From NCBI GenBank assembly GCA_910589415.1, contig OU342630.1:71110186-71174185 (forward strand): 64,000 bases of DNA. The letters run 5' to 3'. This document shows, in pieces, positions 44,457-55,990 of this stretch. A model generated the notes under the pieces. That model was given only the letters and a program-made list of their open reading frames with translations. It did not search any database and was not told the origin of the DNA. The number at the start of each line of letters is the position of its first letter. The stretch's first letter is position 1. The stretch comes from Malachius bipustulatus. Its lineage: Eukaryota > Arthropoda > Insecta > Coleoptera > Melyridae. A program made the translations under genes and the position numbers.

Positions 44457-47400
44457 ATGAATAATGCTATCCAGCAAGCAGAGGAAATTGAAGTTTTGAA
44501 TTCAATTTACGAAGGCCTTTGGAAACACAATCCACATGTGGGTTACTACAGCATTGAAGTGTCTCGGAACGTGACTTTGTTGATAACGTTAACTCCAGAG
44601 TACCCTTCCCGGAGACCACCAAAATATGAACTCTTGGCCCCTTTCCTAACTCGACACCAAACAGAACTCGTAGCTAGAGAATTTCAGTTGATATTTGAGT
44701 AAGTACCTAAAAATTCTTTTTATAGTTCATACCTAACTGTATTCACTTGTTGAAAGACAATGCATTACTTATGTGATGCATGTGCATTTCAATGCCGCTT
44801 AAAATTGCATGCATGCTTACACTAAAGCAATTCACTTGCTGCATAAGTGCATGATAAAACTGCAAGGAAGTAATAAAACAAACCTTTTTCTTAATTTTAT
44901 AATTCAATAAATTAAACAATACTTTCTTACACAAAAATCACAAGGTGCCAAAAGACCAGATGTTTTTAAAACTGTCGGTTGGTTTGGTTTGGTACCAGCT
45001 CGGGTACCAAATAAATATCCCTGCCGTTTCACTAGAAATTCATGCCAAAAACTATATAAAAATGGTCCTGATTCTGTGCATTTCCATGTACCTAAGCATG
45101 CAGTTTTCTTAGAAATGTCTGGTGTCAAATGTGAATACAGAAATGTTTGTGCATTTTGTTGCTTTACCTAACATGCTGCATCGAAATTGAAACCCTGCTT
45201 TAGACTTTTGCAGGTGCTCTAATTTCTTACCCTATACTACTATAACCACCTGATTTAATTTCTTTAATAACGTGGATGATTCTTAAAAATAAGTCATTGT
45301 CGTTATGTAGATAAGAGGCCAGTCCACCCAGGCGTTACCATAATATTATACACTACGAAGTAGGTAGTATGGGTCTCTACTCTCTAGGATTATCATGGTA
45401 CTATATAGTGAAACTTTGTGCAAATTGGTAACAAGGGAGAGGTTTACTTTGCTGGAACTGTAATTACTATCGAGACGATTTTTGGAAATTTTTCCTTGCT
45501 CTTCTTGAATGGCCTATTAGTGTGTAACCGGCGTCAATGTTATTAAGTAAATATCTCCCTTGTTTGTTACCTATTTGCACAGAGTTTCAATAATACTGTG
45601 CTGCTCCTAGGGATCCATTTTATCTTGTAGTGAATGAATATGGAATGCCTGAGTATGTGTGGCCCCTTATCTATACAGGGATTTTGATAACTGGACAGCC
45701 AAAATAAAACGTGATTTATAAAATCGTATTGCAAGCATAAAACAAATACGTTTTTTCAAGATGAGGCCTCGTTTAGGAAATATATCCAAAATCGTTGTTC
45801 AGTAATTGAATTTAACACATTTTTATTGTGGCCTTGGTTTTACATTTTTGGAGATATTTCCTAAACGAGGCCTCATCTTGAATTTCTTGAAAAGAGTTAA
45901 GTTGAAGAGTTATACGATTTTATACCTACCTAGCATTCGACTTTGACTGTCCAGTAACTAAACACCCTGTACAGGATGTCCGGAAATTATGCACAAAGAA
46001 TCAAGGGGGTGATTCTACTTGATAAAATATTGCCAAAAGTATTTATAAATTTTTTTCGAAAATTCACAAATAAGAAAGTTATGAGTTCAAAGTTGATTTT
46101 TTTAAATCAATATTTTTTTATAATTTTTTTTCTAGTGTGCGGATTTTCTTAAAATTTCACACACTAACCACTGATGTTGCTTTGCATCCTTGGTCTAAAT
46201 TAGACTTGAATCCCTCTAAATCAAGAGGTCTTATGTGCCCTTGACCTTCAAAAAAGGCCTATAACTTTTTTCGTAATATTTTTTTCTTAGTTTTGAAGAC
46301 TCACAATTGAAGAACATGAAGAATAATTCGGAAAAGGTCCTCTTTGTCTATCATGATAAAATGACCTGTTTTTGAGTAAAACTGTTTTAAAAATTTGTTT
46401 GCATTAAAATTGATCACCATAAATTATGATCATTCTGCAACAATACCAAAGCATGCTTTGGAAACAGCTTTTGTTACTAATTGCAGTCCCAAGTAAGGTT
46501 ATTTGAATTTAATGACCCTCATTAACCAGATTTACTGCAGGTCTTAACTCAGCAGGTACCTAAGGGCTTTCAATAGTTTCAATTGTTCAGAGATTACTGC
46601 ATGGGTGATAAGAATGGACAATCAGGTTACCTGTACTTAGGAAGTACATATTTACATTCTGAGGATTATTATTTACCATGAAATATTTCTGTAATTGTTG
46701 CCAGACTGAGCAAAATGTCTTTAGCAGTGTTTGTAGAAAAAATTATAAGTTGTACTATATTTATTAAAATGTCACTTACCAAATTTATAATCAATTTTTA
46801 AAACAACATTACCAATTGGATCAAAAAAGTTTTGCTAAACTCGTCTACCACATATCGGTATTGTGGTCTGTTGGACCTGACGATGTCCAGCAACTCAGCC
46901 TTGACCATGTCCTCTTCAAAGTTGACATTCTTGGCCGTTAGCCAGGCTCGGATGTCAGCCTTCTTTGTAGAGGACCCGGGAGTATTCTCTTCCAAAGGAG
47001 GCAAAATTTTTTTTAAACCATTCTTCAAATACGAATCTTGGTGATAGTCCCTGTCTTTTTTTATTGAAAAAAAAGTAACCCCACCCGTCTTCGAAGCCAT
47101 TGTCTGACCCAGTGTGTAACACAATGAGGTGTTTCCCCTTGGCAGAGGGTTTTTTTAGACAATTGAAAAGCCGTTAATAAAAGCTTCTCTGGCATTCCGA
47201 ATGGTAGTGTCAGTCCAGACGTTCTAAACATAACCAGGGTTGACCCAGGTCTCATCCAGGTGATAAATTATTTTGCCATTCAGTCGGACACTTTTAATCT
47301 CCCTTAAGTACAATACTGCCCTATTCAGGAAATTATTTCATTTTTGCCTTTGAGCATGCTACTTCTTCTATTCCTTTCAGTGTAGCTGCAATTGAAATAA

Positions 47401-49791
47401 ATCTACTTCAGAAAAATGTACAGAATTTTAAATTTTAATATTGTCTATCTGAATACAGGATGTCTAATTATTGTACCTACTTCCATGTACCTTACAAAAG
47501 AACCTGCAAGTGGTAGGAAAAAAATGAAATAAATTGTTTATAAATAAATACATCAGACTACAATTTTTACACTGTGTTTCACTTCAAATGGAAGCACCTC
47601 AATAACTTTTAATTTTTGGTTGAATTTCAAAAAAAAATTGTATGTAACACTTCTGAAGCCCTCTTAAATAATGGATAAACTACATTTGAGCCATTGCAAA
47701 GAACTATTATAGAATATTTTGATCGGAAATAAACGCAAAAAAATTGAGAAACAATACTATTTTTTGCTTTAAATTAAAATAGAAAATAAAAAATTAGAAA
47801 AAAACTCAAACAATTAAGAAAACATTATTTTTTTCTTTTTGAAAAAATTTATTTAAAAAAGTTGTTTGAAATCACCTCAAATCTCCAAATCTTGAGTTTG
47901 GCTAGAGACAAAAAAATCATCAAAAAAATGTTCTGTCCAATTTCTTTCTTTTTTTTTAACCAAACCTAAGATTTGGGGGGTTTGAGGTGATTTCAAACAA
48001 CTTTTTTTAATAAATTTCTAAAAAACAATATGTTTTCTTAATTTTTAGGGTATATTTTTGATCACAGCACAGTAGGTCTAAAATAGGCTAAAATGTATAG
48101 TTTATCCATTCATGAAAGCTTCGGAAGCTTTACATACAGAAAAAGTGTTTTGAAATTCACCAAAAAATTAAAAAGTTATTAAGGTGCTTCCATTTGAAGT
48201 AAAACTAATAAAAGTAGGTGTATAATTTTTTTTCAAAAAAGCCAAGAATTCGAGGAAACAAAATAATTCAAATAATTCAATCCTATATTTTGTGGCATGT
48301 CATTGAATTCCTTTTTGAAAGTACTTTCGGTTGAACCGATGTAATAGGAGCTGTCATTTGAACAAATGAAGAAAATCAGCACTTTGCAAAATGTGGCAAC
48401 ACTGCTAAGCTCATTATCCGAAACATCTTTTCCTATCACCTCCAGGTTCTTTAATGAGGTACACGGAAAAGTTAATATGAGACCCCTTTACATTAGGTAT
48501 AAATATTTAATTTACGCCTGTATTTTTTCAAAATAAGTAGTAGTATCAATATAACTTACCGAAATCCTATTTCTCGTAATAAGTGTTTAAAGGTTGTTTT
48601 TTTTTTTTAATTTGAAATATCTTCCTTCCTTTCCTTCAATTGTCAGTAGAATCTTTTCTATGGCAGGAGACTAATTTTTCAAAAAAAAAGTATGAATGAG
48701 CCCCGGATTGCACACTTAAGTATCATCAGTGGCATGTCCAAAATCACCCTCTGGTATTTAGAGTGCTTTTTGACATTATTTCTTACCACATTTTGAGAAT
48801 TGTTTACAGAATTAATTTTTACATACACTTTTGCTTGGAAAGTCAGTAATATGTCCACAAATTTAAATATATTTGGATGGGGATGACATAAAAACATGTC
48901 ATGAATATTAAACAGAGCCATATAATTTATAATTTTCAAAGAATGTTACTTGCCACTATACATAGACTATTCTAATTTGAAAATCCTCATCCTAATTGCA
49001 ATACCTACTAATAAATTCGTGTTGTCTCTCATCACATCTCATACAGATAAAATCCCAACAAGAATAATGATAAAAAACCCTAATTATCTCACATATTATC
49101 ATGGCCTTCCATGGCTAACTGTAGATTAGCTGCCTAAAAGAGTACAAACTACAAACCAAAAAATAACCATCAGATTTCTGATGATATTTCTAATCTTTTT
49201 AGTTTTATTTCAATTATACCTAAGTAGTTTAATCACTGGAGAATTGGAGACTTTTAATTTCTATAATCTGAGGTACCTACCCAATTATTCTGAGTATCTT
49301 GATATTTGTGATGAAGTCCAAAAAAAGATTTAGTCAGTTTCTTTATTAAATACATTGTCTTAGAGACCTTAGACCTTAGTGTTAGGCAATAGAATCAATT
49401 GTGATCTGGTACGAGTAAGTTGATGCAGTCCAAATAAAAGGTTGAAGCAATTATTGCAAAAAATATATTCTTATAGAGAGACACCAGCATATTATGTCTT
49501 AATTCTTTTTTAATTTTTCACATTTTTTTAATGTTCTTTATTCTTTTCTAGGGAGAACATTGGCTCGCCGATTTTATTCCAGTGGATTGAGAAGTTGAAA
49601 GAAATTACGTATTCGGACACAGACGATGATGAAAAGGAAACAACCAAGTCGTCTGATGGAAGTGAATCACCTGAACTAAAAATTGTAACTGCGTCGAGAA
49701 AATATGATATTTTCCATGGGCCCATAATTCAGGATCGAAAAAGTATATTTCAAGGCCACGCATGTAGTGTCTCTGAGACTCGCATTGTCGG
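44457..49791 (+). CDS. IMPACT: IMPACT homologue, first two coding exons (partial)
   Basis: Exon 1 (44457-44698) and exon 2 (49552-49791) join in phase (GA|G) across a 4.85-kb intron with GTAAGT and TTTTCTAG sites, giving 160 residues plus two bases. Exon 1 encodes an RWD domain (QQAEEIEVLNSIYEG, EYPSRRPPKYELLAP). Exon 2 completes it (GSPILFQWIEKLKE), adds an acidic Ser-rich linker and enters the Impact/UPF0029 domain (GPIIQDRKSIFQGHACSV, then ETRIVG before donor GTAAGAA). IMPACT binds GCN1 and limits GCN2 activation, damping eIF2alpha phosphorylation. The remaining C-terminal exon(s), with the expected NKKIA-ATHNI-AYRI block, were not found between 49792 and 64000. The gene therefore continues beyond the window or is broken. 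Confidence 0.9.
45395..45605. repeat. Small foldback in IMPACT intron 1
   Basis: GTGAAACTTTGTGCAAATTG, GTAACAAGGGAGA pairs with TCTCCCTTGTTTGTTAC, CTATTTGCACAGAGTTTCA. The rest of the intron between 44699 and 45395 includes an open Cys-rich frame at 44935-45170, discussed in the findings. Confidence 0.65.
45676..45969. mobile_element. 294-bp foldback MITE in IMPACT intron 1
   Basis: CAGGGATTTTGATAACTGGAC with GCC after TA (45674-45675) pairs with GACTGTCCAGTAACTAAACA, CCCTG before TA (45970-45971). Inner arms share GATATTTCCTAAACGAGGC and its complement. A solo end of the same family is at 21075. Confidence 0.8.
46798..47320 (-). pseudogene. Decayed DDE transposase (IS630/Tc1-like family)
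   Basis: On the minus strand pieces in two frames read VLYLREIKSVRLNGK, IYHLDETWVNPGYV, AREAFINGFS, then GLKKILPPLEENTPGSSTKK, AWLTAKNVNFEED and ELLDIVR. The DETWVN block is the second catalytic Asp region seen in a widespread insect family of Tc1/IS630-type transposases, and the later blocks follow the usual order. In-frame stops (after GYV and in GFSIV) and a frame shift show it is dead. It lies in IMPACT intron 1. Confidence 0.7.
47575..48210. repeat. Foldback element in IMPACT intron 1
   Basis: CACTTCAAATGGAAGCACCTC, AATAACTTTTAATTTTT at the left pairs with AAAAATTAAAAAGTTATTAAG, GTGCTTCCATTTGAAGT at the right. Inner arms share AGTTGTTTGAAATCACCTCA and its complement around 47870-48000. 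Confidence 0.75.
48233..48439 (-). pseudogene. Possible Penelope-type GIY-YIG endonuclease fragment
   Basis: Minus-strand frame with FFICSNDSSYYIGSTE then STFKKEFND. The SYYIGST(E/G)-x2-FK motif resembles the GIY-YIG nuclease at the C-terminus of Penelope-like retroelements (YIGxTxRxFKxRxxEH), although the flanking Cys pattern is only partly kept. A short fragment inside IMPACT intron 1. Confidence 0.4.
48679..48939 (-). pseudogene. Possible DNA-transposase C-terminal fragment
   Basis: Minus-strand frame containing NIHDMFLCHPHPNIFKFVDI. The HPNI(F/W)KFI(D/E) phrase is common in the C-terminal part of insect MULE-like transposases. No catalytic motif is present. Tentative. Confidence 0.3.
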
Positions 49792-50739
49792 GTAAGAATT
49801 GCTGAATTTATTTGGTTTTGTGGTGTAGGTTTAGTTATTTTTAATGTGTCCGCTCCAGAAAAGCACACATATAATGCAATGCATGCGATTGATGATGTCA
49901 TATAATGAGATGACTGTAGTAGCCCGGCTCACTGTACACTGTAACTTTCAATATCACACAGAAATATTGAAGCTATTCCATTCTTAGTTTGTTTTATGTT
50001 GGGTGTGAGAGATGAGGGTAGACAATTTGACAGTCTCAATGGATGGATGATTCTTCCTAAACTTGATCATGTTTGAAGGTATGAGAGGAGAGAGTATACT
50101 GGTGGTCATTGTAAGTCATGTTTTGAGAGCTTTGGAGTTTCCAAAAAAATTATTTTTGTAAAATAAAGGAGAAATAATGTCTTAATTATCAAATCTATGT
50201 CATGCAGGTGTTAGAATCTGAAGGAAAATTCTTGAATAATGGTGAAATTTGCAACATTTTTTGTACTCTATGAAAAGTAAAAACAAATCTTGAAAGTTAT
50301 GTCATGTGTGTCGAAATTCTACCCAACACAGCTGGTCTTTAGTGAATGATGAGTTATTTACCGTCTTGAATGAATATTTCAATAAATACATGTCATTTTG
50401 ATTATAATTTAAAATCCAAAATGTCTATTGAAATTCTAAAAGGCTACCATGCATCTGCCTCATGGTTCAATCTGGAGCGGGCGTTTGTAGGTAATGAAAA
50501 TAAGTTGACTTTCTTCAGAAAAGATATTGCAACAAAATTCACTGTATTTAACTAAATTAACTTTACAATAACTTATTAGAATAAATAATCGGGGGAATGA
50601 TATATTGTTTATGTAAAAAATTACACTTATGTAAATAGAAAAATTCCTAAGCAAAATCATTTTTCATATGCATTTTCAAAATTACATATTAAGTTTATTT
50701 TTTTACATAAAGAATAGCCTCAATAATAATTATCAGTCT
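49792..50739. other. IMPACT intron 2 start, nothing recognised
   Basis: No third exon, transposon end or RNA gene could be supported. The open frames are short and without family resemblance. Confidence 0.4.
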
Positions 50740-51260
50740 ATATTTACCTTAGAGTATAGAACATCTGGAAGGACTGTACCGTCAGAAGAGGTTCAAACAA
50801 ATCAATGTGGCGTTCCAATAAATTATTTTAAACGAAACTTACCGATGTAAAGTTATTCACCCTAGAACTAGACACCTAGAAACACCACTGCCACTAATAA
50901 AAAATAAAGATGTGTTTTCAAACAATGGAAATCAAAATCTATACCAAATACAAAGTCGTCTTTCCACTTGAAAACTTCAAAGAAAATAATCACGGTAGAG
51001 GATACATCATAAACCGTTGTAATGTTAACCCTTCCTGTGAAATTCCTTGTACTTGTTATTCTTCTGGATTTATGAACGGAAACACCCATTACCTTCTCTG
51101 AAATGGAAAAATGACTTCTTATTTGGAATATACTTTGGTCCCTTTATGCAAATGTCCACATTATCAACTGTCACAGTCGTGTTTACCAGAATGCCCAATT
51201 GGCATTATAGTCCTTGCGGATGTTTTATATTCTATGGTATTTACAAGGCACTGAACTGTC
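50740..51260. repeat. Dispersed repeat, partner at 55620-55990
   Basis: ATAGAACATCTGGAAGGACTG (50757) and CCCTTTATGCAAATGTCCAC (51139), ATAGTCCTTGCGGATGTTTT (51206) recur in the same order at 55649, 55817 and 55918. Internal lengths differ. Short ORFs are open in both but show no known domain; class unknown. Confidence 0.5.
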
Positions 51261-51503
51261 TGACTAGCCAAGGACTAGATAAATACGGAATACAAAAAAC
51301 CTATAGGGCTACAGCAGCAGGGACCTCAAAACGAAATAAAAACCACTTCTTCTAAATCTCACTTCTGTGCTAACTTCCTTCACCCTGTCGCCTACATACA
51401 ATCACCCTCACAGCACAATAAATATTGTACTGCCTTCTCTCTGTCTCTGGTCACTTCCGGGGTCGTAGCTAGCTTCCTCGAAACACCTCAAACCTGGGGG
51501 ATA

Positions 51504-52489
51504 TTCACAGAATGGGGATCTCGGTAACCGTGGGAGTTACAGGGTCAGTTAAATTGGTAAAAATTTATCAGAAGGACAATGCAATTTTTAATGGCAGAAA
51601 AAGATTTCAAAAATTGTTTGTGATTTTCAAATTATTAAAAAAAATCAATTATAGTTTTTCTTATTTATTGATATTATTATTGCAGATTGAGAAAAACTGA
51701 AACTACATTTTAATTTTAGTTATTAATCAGCTTTAGGTATTATTGCGATGTCAGTTTTTTTGTCTTGACGATTCATACTTGCAGGACCGGACTCAACTTC
51801 GATTTTTAACTATGTCGCTGGATTTTTTATTGCAAACATTTAAAGATATTTTTATTATGAATAATAATTAATGATATGATATGCCACTTAATACATAGTG
51901 GTTCAAACGTGTTTCGGACTATAGCTATTGACATCATCGTTTTAATTTCACCTCAATATGGATCTGTGCTATTATTAAACTTTTTGAACTTGTCGTATTG
52001 TGCTGACAATGAGTAATACAAGTCCAAGAAGTTAATAAGAGCACAGATCCATGTTAAGGTGAAATTAAACTGTTGGTGTCAATAGCTATAGTCTGAAACA
52101 CGTATGAACAACAATGTGTGGTATATCGATAAATTTAGAATTAAAATATGTTTCAATAAAAAATCCAGGGCCGTATTTAAACAAAATTAAGTTCAGTCCG
52201 GACCTGCAAATATGAATCGTCAGATAAAACAACGAGCATCGCTACAATTAAACTGGTCAATAACTGCAATGAAAATGTGGTTCCAGTTTTTCCCAGTCTT
52301 CAATAATAATGTCAAAAAAATAAGAAAAACTAAAATTGAAAATTTTGTTTTTTTTTCAAGATAATTCGAAAATCAAAAATAATTTTTGAAATCTCTTTCG
52401 GTCATTGCAGTGTCCTTATGGTTGCCCAACTTTTTCCCCATTTAACCGACCCTGTATCTCCCAAGGCTTCCGAAATCCCCGTGAATAAA
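51504..52489. mobile_element. ~985-bp near-complete palindrome (F1-related ends)
   Basis: TTCACAGAATGGGGATCTCG at the left pairs with GGAAATCCCCGTGAA-type sequence at the right, then GGGTCAGTTAAATTGG with TTTAACCGACCC. Further in, GACGATTCATACTTGCAGG pairs with CTGCAAATATGAATCGTC, and ATGGATCTGTGCTATTATT with TAATAAGAGCACAGATCCAT. Arms are about 490 bases. The ends resemble F1, while the centre is a different foldback, suggesting nesting. Confidence 0.7.
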
Positions 52490-52950
52490 TAGGGTCTCTC
52501 CCCCCCCCCCCCCATAAATATCCCGCGGTGTATATTTTGTTGAATTGAGAATGGAAGGAGGGTGATCATAATACTGCTCGCTTCAGTCAGCAATTTCGGT
52601 CATGCCAGCTCTTTTTTTGTAATGGGGGAAAACCCGAAAATGGTAGACAGACTCTTGTTTTTATTGATCTCTAATTTCACTGGGGGAGAACTAAAGTTGA
52701 TGAGGAAACATAGAACAAATCCATTTCTTTGGAGAAAATTCTGATGAAATAATGTTACGTACTTCTTTAGCTTCATATTGATTGTTATTCTTTCTCTGTC
52801 TGACATGTAGAACTACTGATAAAAAAATTTCTGTCGCTGTCTGATAGATGGGGCTGATTATGTGTATCCTATGAAAATTTCAAGTCATTCCAGTCAGTAT
52901 TTAGCTAATACCGTTATTCCAAAGTTGACAAGTTACATTTTTTGTCAACA
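52490..52950. other. Poly(C) tract and unassigned sequence
   Basis: A run of about 14 C residues begins near 52502. The short frames 52402-52806 on both strands have no family resemblance. Confidence 0.4.
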
Positions 52951-53957
52951 ATGGATGAAATCGAATATCGTCCGGTGATATAGTTTCTTCATTTGAAAGG
53001 GGGGAAAAAACTCAAGAGATGAGTTGGACTCAGTGCCCGTGAACCTTCTGCTTCAAATACAACCGTGAAACTTGGGTGGCCGAGTACAAACGTGATCGTA
53101 CCACCATTTTTGATGATGAACGTTTTGGGCGACCTGAAACTGACCAGACTTCGATTTGTTGCATGCAACTATCATGAAAAATCGCTAATTGGCAGTTAAG
53201 GAGATTGCTGAGTTTTGTAGGACATCAGAGGTGAATGGGTATACCAAATTTTACAGAAGACTTGGGTATGAGAAAATTGTCAGCGCGTTAGGAGCCGTTT
53301 TTGTTGACAATCAACCAAAAGCGGATACAGCTGGACTTGTTGCGTGCGTGTCTCGAGCTGTATAAAAAAAAAATCCAACAGAATTTTTGCGACGTTTCAT
53401 TACTGTCTAAGAAACCTGGGTTAATCACCATATTCCCGAGACCAAACAACAGTCAATGCAGTGGATTGAGGTGGGAGAAGCAGTTTCGAAGAAGGCGAAG
53501 GTCGTTCTTTATGCAAGGAAAGCGTGGGGGACAGCCATGTGATTATTATGATTGAGTACCTTCAGAAAGGATTGTGTTGCTGGATCGATTGAAGGCCGAA
53601 ATCAAGAAAAACGACCACACTTGGCCAAGAAGAAAGTAGTTCTGTTTCACCAGAACAACGCTCGGGTGCATACGTGCATGGTCGCAACTCCGCAATGGAA
53701 ATTACTCACACGATCTAGCTCCCATTGATATTTTAAATAAAATAAAAATCTTGAGGGGGAAATATGGGCCGATGCTGAGGTGGGAAACTTTGTAGAACAG
53801 TGTTTCTGAGTTTATCCTAATTTTTTTTTCTGGCTGTTTGAAAAGTTGGGAAGTGCGTTTGACCAAATGTATTGAGCTACGAGGAGATTATGTCCAGAAA
53901 TAAATTTGGTCTTTGCTCAAAATCTGTTTTTCTTGAAAAGGCCTGAAACGACCCTCG
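52951..53957 (+). mobile_element. Decayed mariner transposon (SETMAR-like/irritans type)
   Basis: ATG at 52951 begins MDEIEYRPVI. Later fragments in several frames read FLHLKGG, ETWVNHHIPETKQQSMQWIE (second catalytic Asp region altered), KKVVLFHQNNARVHT (catalytic NARxHT; the usual D of QDNA is N) and the C-terminal CIELRGDYVQK before a stop at 53901-53903. The 3' TIR is AGGCCTGAAACGACCCTCG followed by TA. The matching 5' TIR is not seen near 52900, so the left end is missing or diverged. Stops and shifts make it inactive. Confidence 0.85.
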
Positions 53958-54538
53958 TATTGATGGAATTGCATAGTCATTGATTTAATAGTTGACACCT
54001 TTGACGTGTTCCAGAGTATTAATAATTATATTCTGTGATATTTACAATCACAGTAACCTCAAAATATAACCACTTCTTCTTAATCTCACTTCTGTCGCCC
54101 ATAATAATCTGTCAATTTTTTTTTATGTTAAGAAGCTTTACATTCAGGAACTTTCAGGTTTAGGTGCTGATTTGACAATAATAATTGTAAGAGTCTTCGA
54201 CGTAATAAGTTATAATATTTTATTTTGATTATTCTGACGTTTCATTGGTTAAAAGTTTATAGTTGGGGCTTGACTGATATTTAACCAGAAAAATATCAAA
54301 ATACGATATTTTGATTTTGTAAGTTAAATTCTATGGTTTTTCTTCTTTCTTGTGAATATGGGCACTTGTCTTTTAGTTCGTTTGGTTAGGTACTCGATGT
54401 GCTTTCTATTTTGAATTGAGTTTTTGAGGAATTAAATTTTTTTATAAATTTAGGTGAATATTACACACTACAATATTTATTTTGATATGTGTTTTCTGAA
54501 GAAAGTTGTTGTGCCTATAGGAAAAATAGCATTACATA

Positions 54539-55152
54539 CAGTGAAAACCGATTATAACGACATCGTTTAGTACGACGTTCTGGATATAACGACTAAATGT
54601 TGAAGTCCCAGTTTAGTCTCATAAAAATCACCTTACATAGAAACCGTTTAGTACGACATCGCTTATTGCGACGTATCGGTAATAGCGACGTAGTGATCTT
54701 GGATTTTTCACGGAATCGTGTCGGTTATAACGACCGACAGATGTTTATGCTGTAAATTCGGAATTTTACGCTTCCCGTCGTCGGGCGAGGGCCTGTTTTT
54801 ATTTGGTTTTTTATTGCGTGATCGGACAATGGAGGTGATTTAGGTATCTCAGAACATGATAAAAAATTAAAATTGTACATACCTACCTGTATCCTCAAAA
54901 ATTAATAAATTTTTATTTTTGGTAGATAAATATGTATTTGAAAATTGTGATGCCTTTATGTACTATTATTTATTTAAACCTCTTAATTCTTAATCCTTTG
55001 AATTTACATACATAATATCATGTGGTATGTGGTGGTATGTAGTATGTGGTGTCAGTTAGTAAAAAATGCATTTAATTGCCTATAACGACTATCGGCTATA
55101 ACACACCGCATATTGATGGTCCCCTCAATGTCCTTATATCCGGTTTTCACTG
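54539..55152. mobile_element. Pogo/Tigger-like non-autonomous element
   Basis: CAGTGAAAACCGATTATAACG after TA (54537-54538) and ATATCCGGTTTTCACTG before TA (55153-55154) are the TIRs typical of Tc1/pogo-Tigger elements. The inner part repeats TAACGAC / TAGTACGAC / TAGCGAC motifs, also usual near pogo ends. No transposase frame. Confidence 0.8.
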
Positions 55153-55990
55153 TATAAGTATTCATTATTTTATATTATAAATTTTAATTATGTAGCTTGA
55201 TTGTTTTAATGACACCATATCAAGCAGTTTTTATCAATACAACCTTGTCTGTAAGTGAGTCATTTTGATATTCGAAATATTATATTTTTTCAAGTGTGAT
55301 ATACAGCATGCCTTCGTTTTCAGTGGGTGTATATGAGTAAATTCTAAACGGTGATAGATAGAGGCTTGGTCAAATTTAAGAAAAATTGTACTTTTTTAAT
55401 TTGATAAAGTTTTAGAATTCCGCAACTAAATTTAGGATAACTTTACTTTACTCGTTGCTGAAATATGCCGAAAATACTACAAATACATAAACAAATTCTT
55501 ATTATATTACCCATTTATTTTTTATTATCATAAATAATTACGTTAATTACTTAGGCTTTTGTGTTGCAATATGGCAAAGCAACAAAATTTGTCAAAGAAA
55601 TAAGCAAGCTTTGAACGACAATTAACACTGTTGAAATCTTAGAATATAAAACATCTGAAAGGACTACACCATCCAAACAGCTGTGACCGCTGGAAGGGGT
55701 TTGGGAATGGTCGTAACTCGTAACATAACCGGTATTCAAACCAATATGGTGAAATAGAAACCCCATAACTAACGATAAATGAAGATGTGTATATTCAAAG
55801 AATGAATGAATTAGTCCCCTTATGCAAATGTTTAGATTGTCAACTATCAGTGTCCAAACAAAAAGTATGCTTCAACAAGTGTGTTTCAAAATGATTCTTT
55901 TCGTCGCGTTCAGAATTATAGTCCTTCAGGATGTTTTATATTCTATGGATAAAACGTTTAGATTTTGTTCCAGACATCAATGTAATAATA
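55153..55990. repeat. F1 fragment and second copy of the 50740 repeat
   Basis: 55360-55540 carries F1 motifs (GGCTTGGTCAAATTTAAG, CTCGTTGCTGAAATATGCCG). 55620-55990 is the partner of the 50740-51260 repeat. The frames at 55551-56040 are parts of these repeats. Confidence 0.5.
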
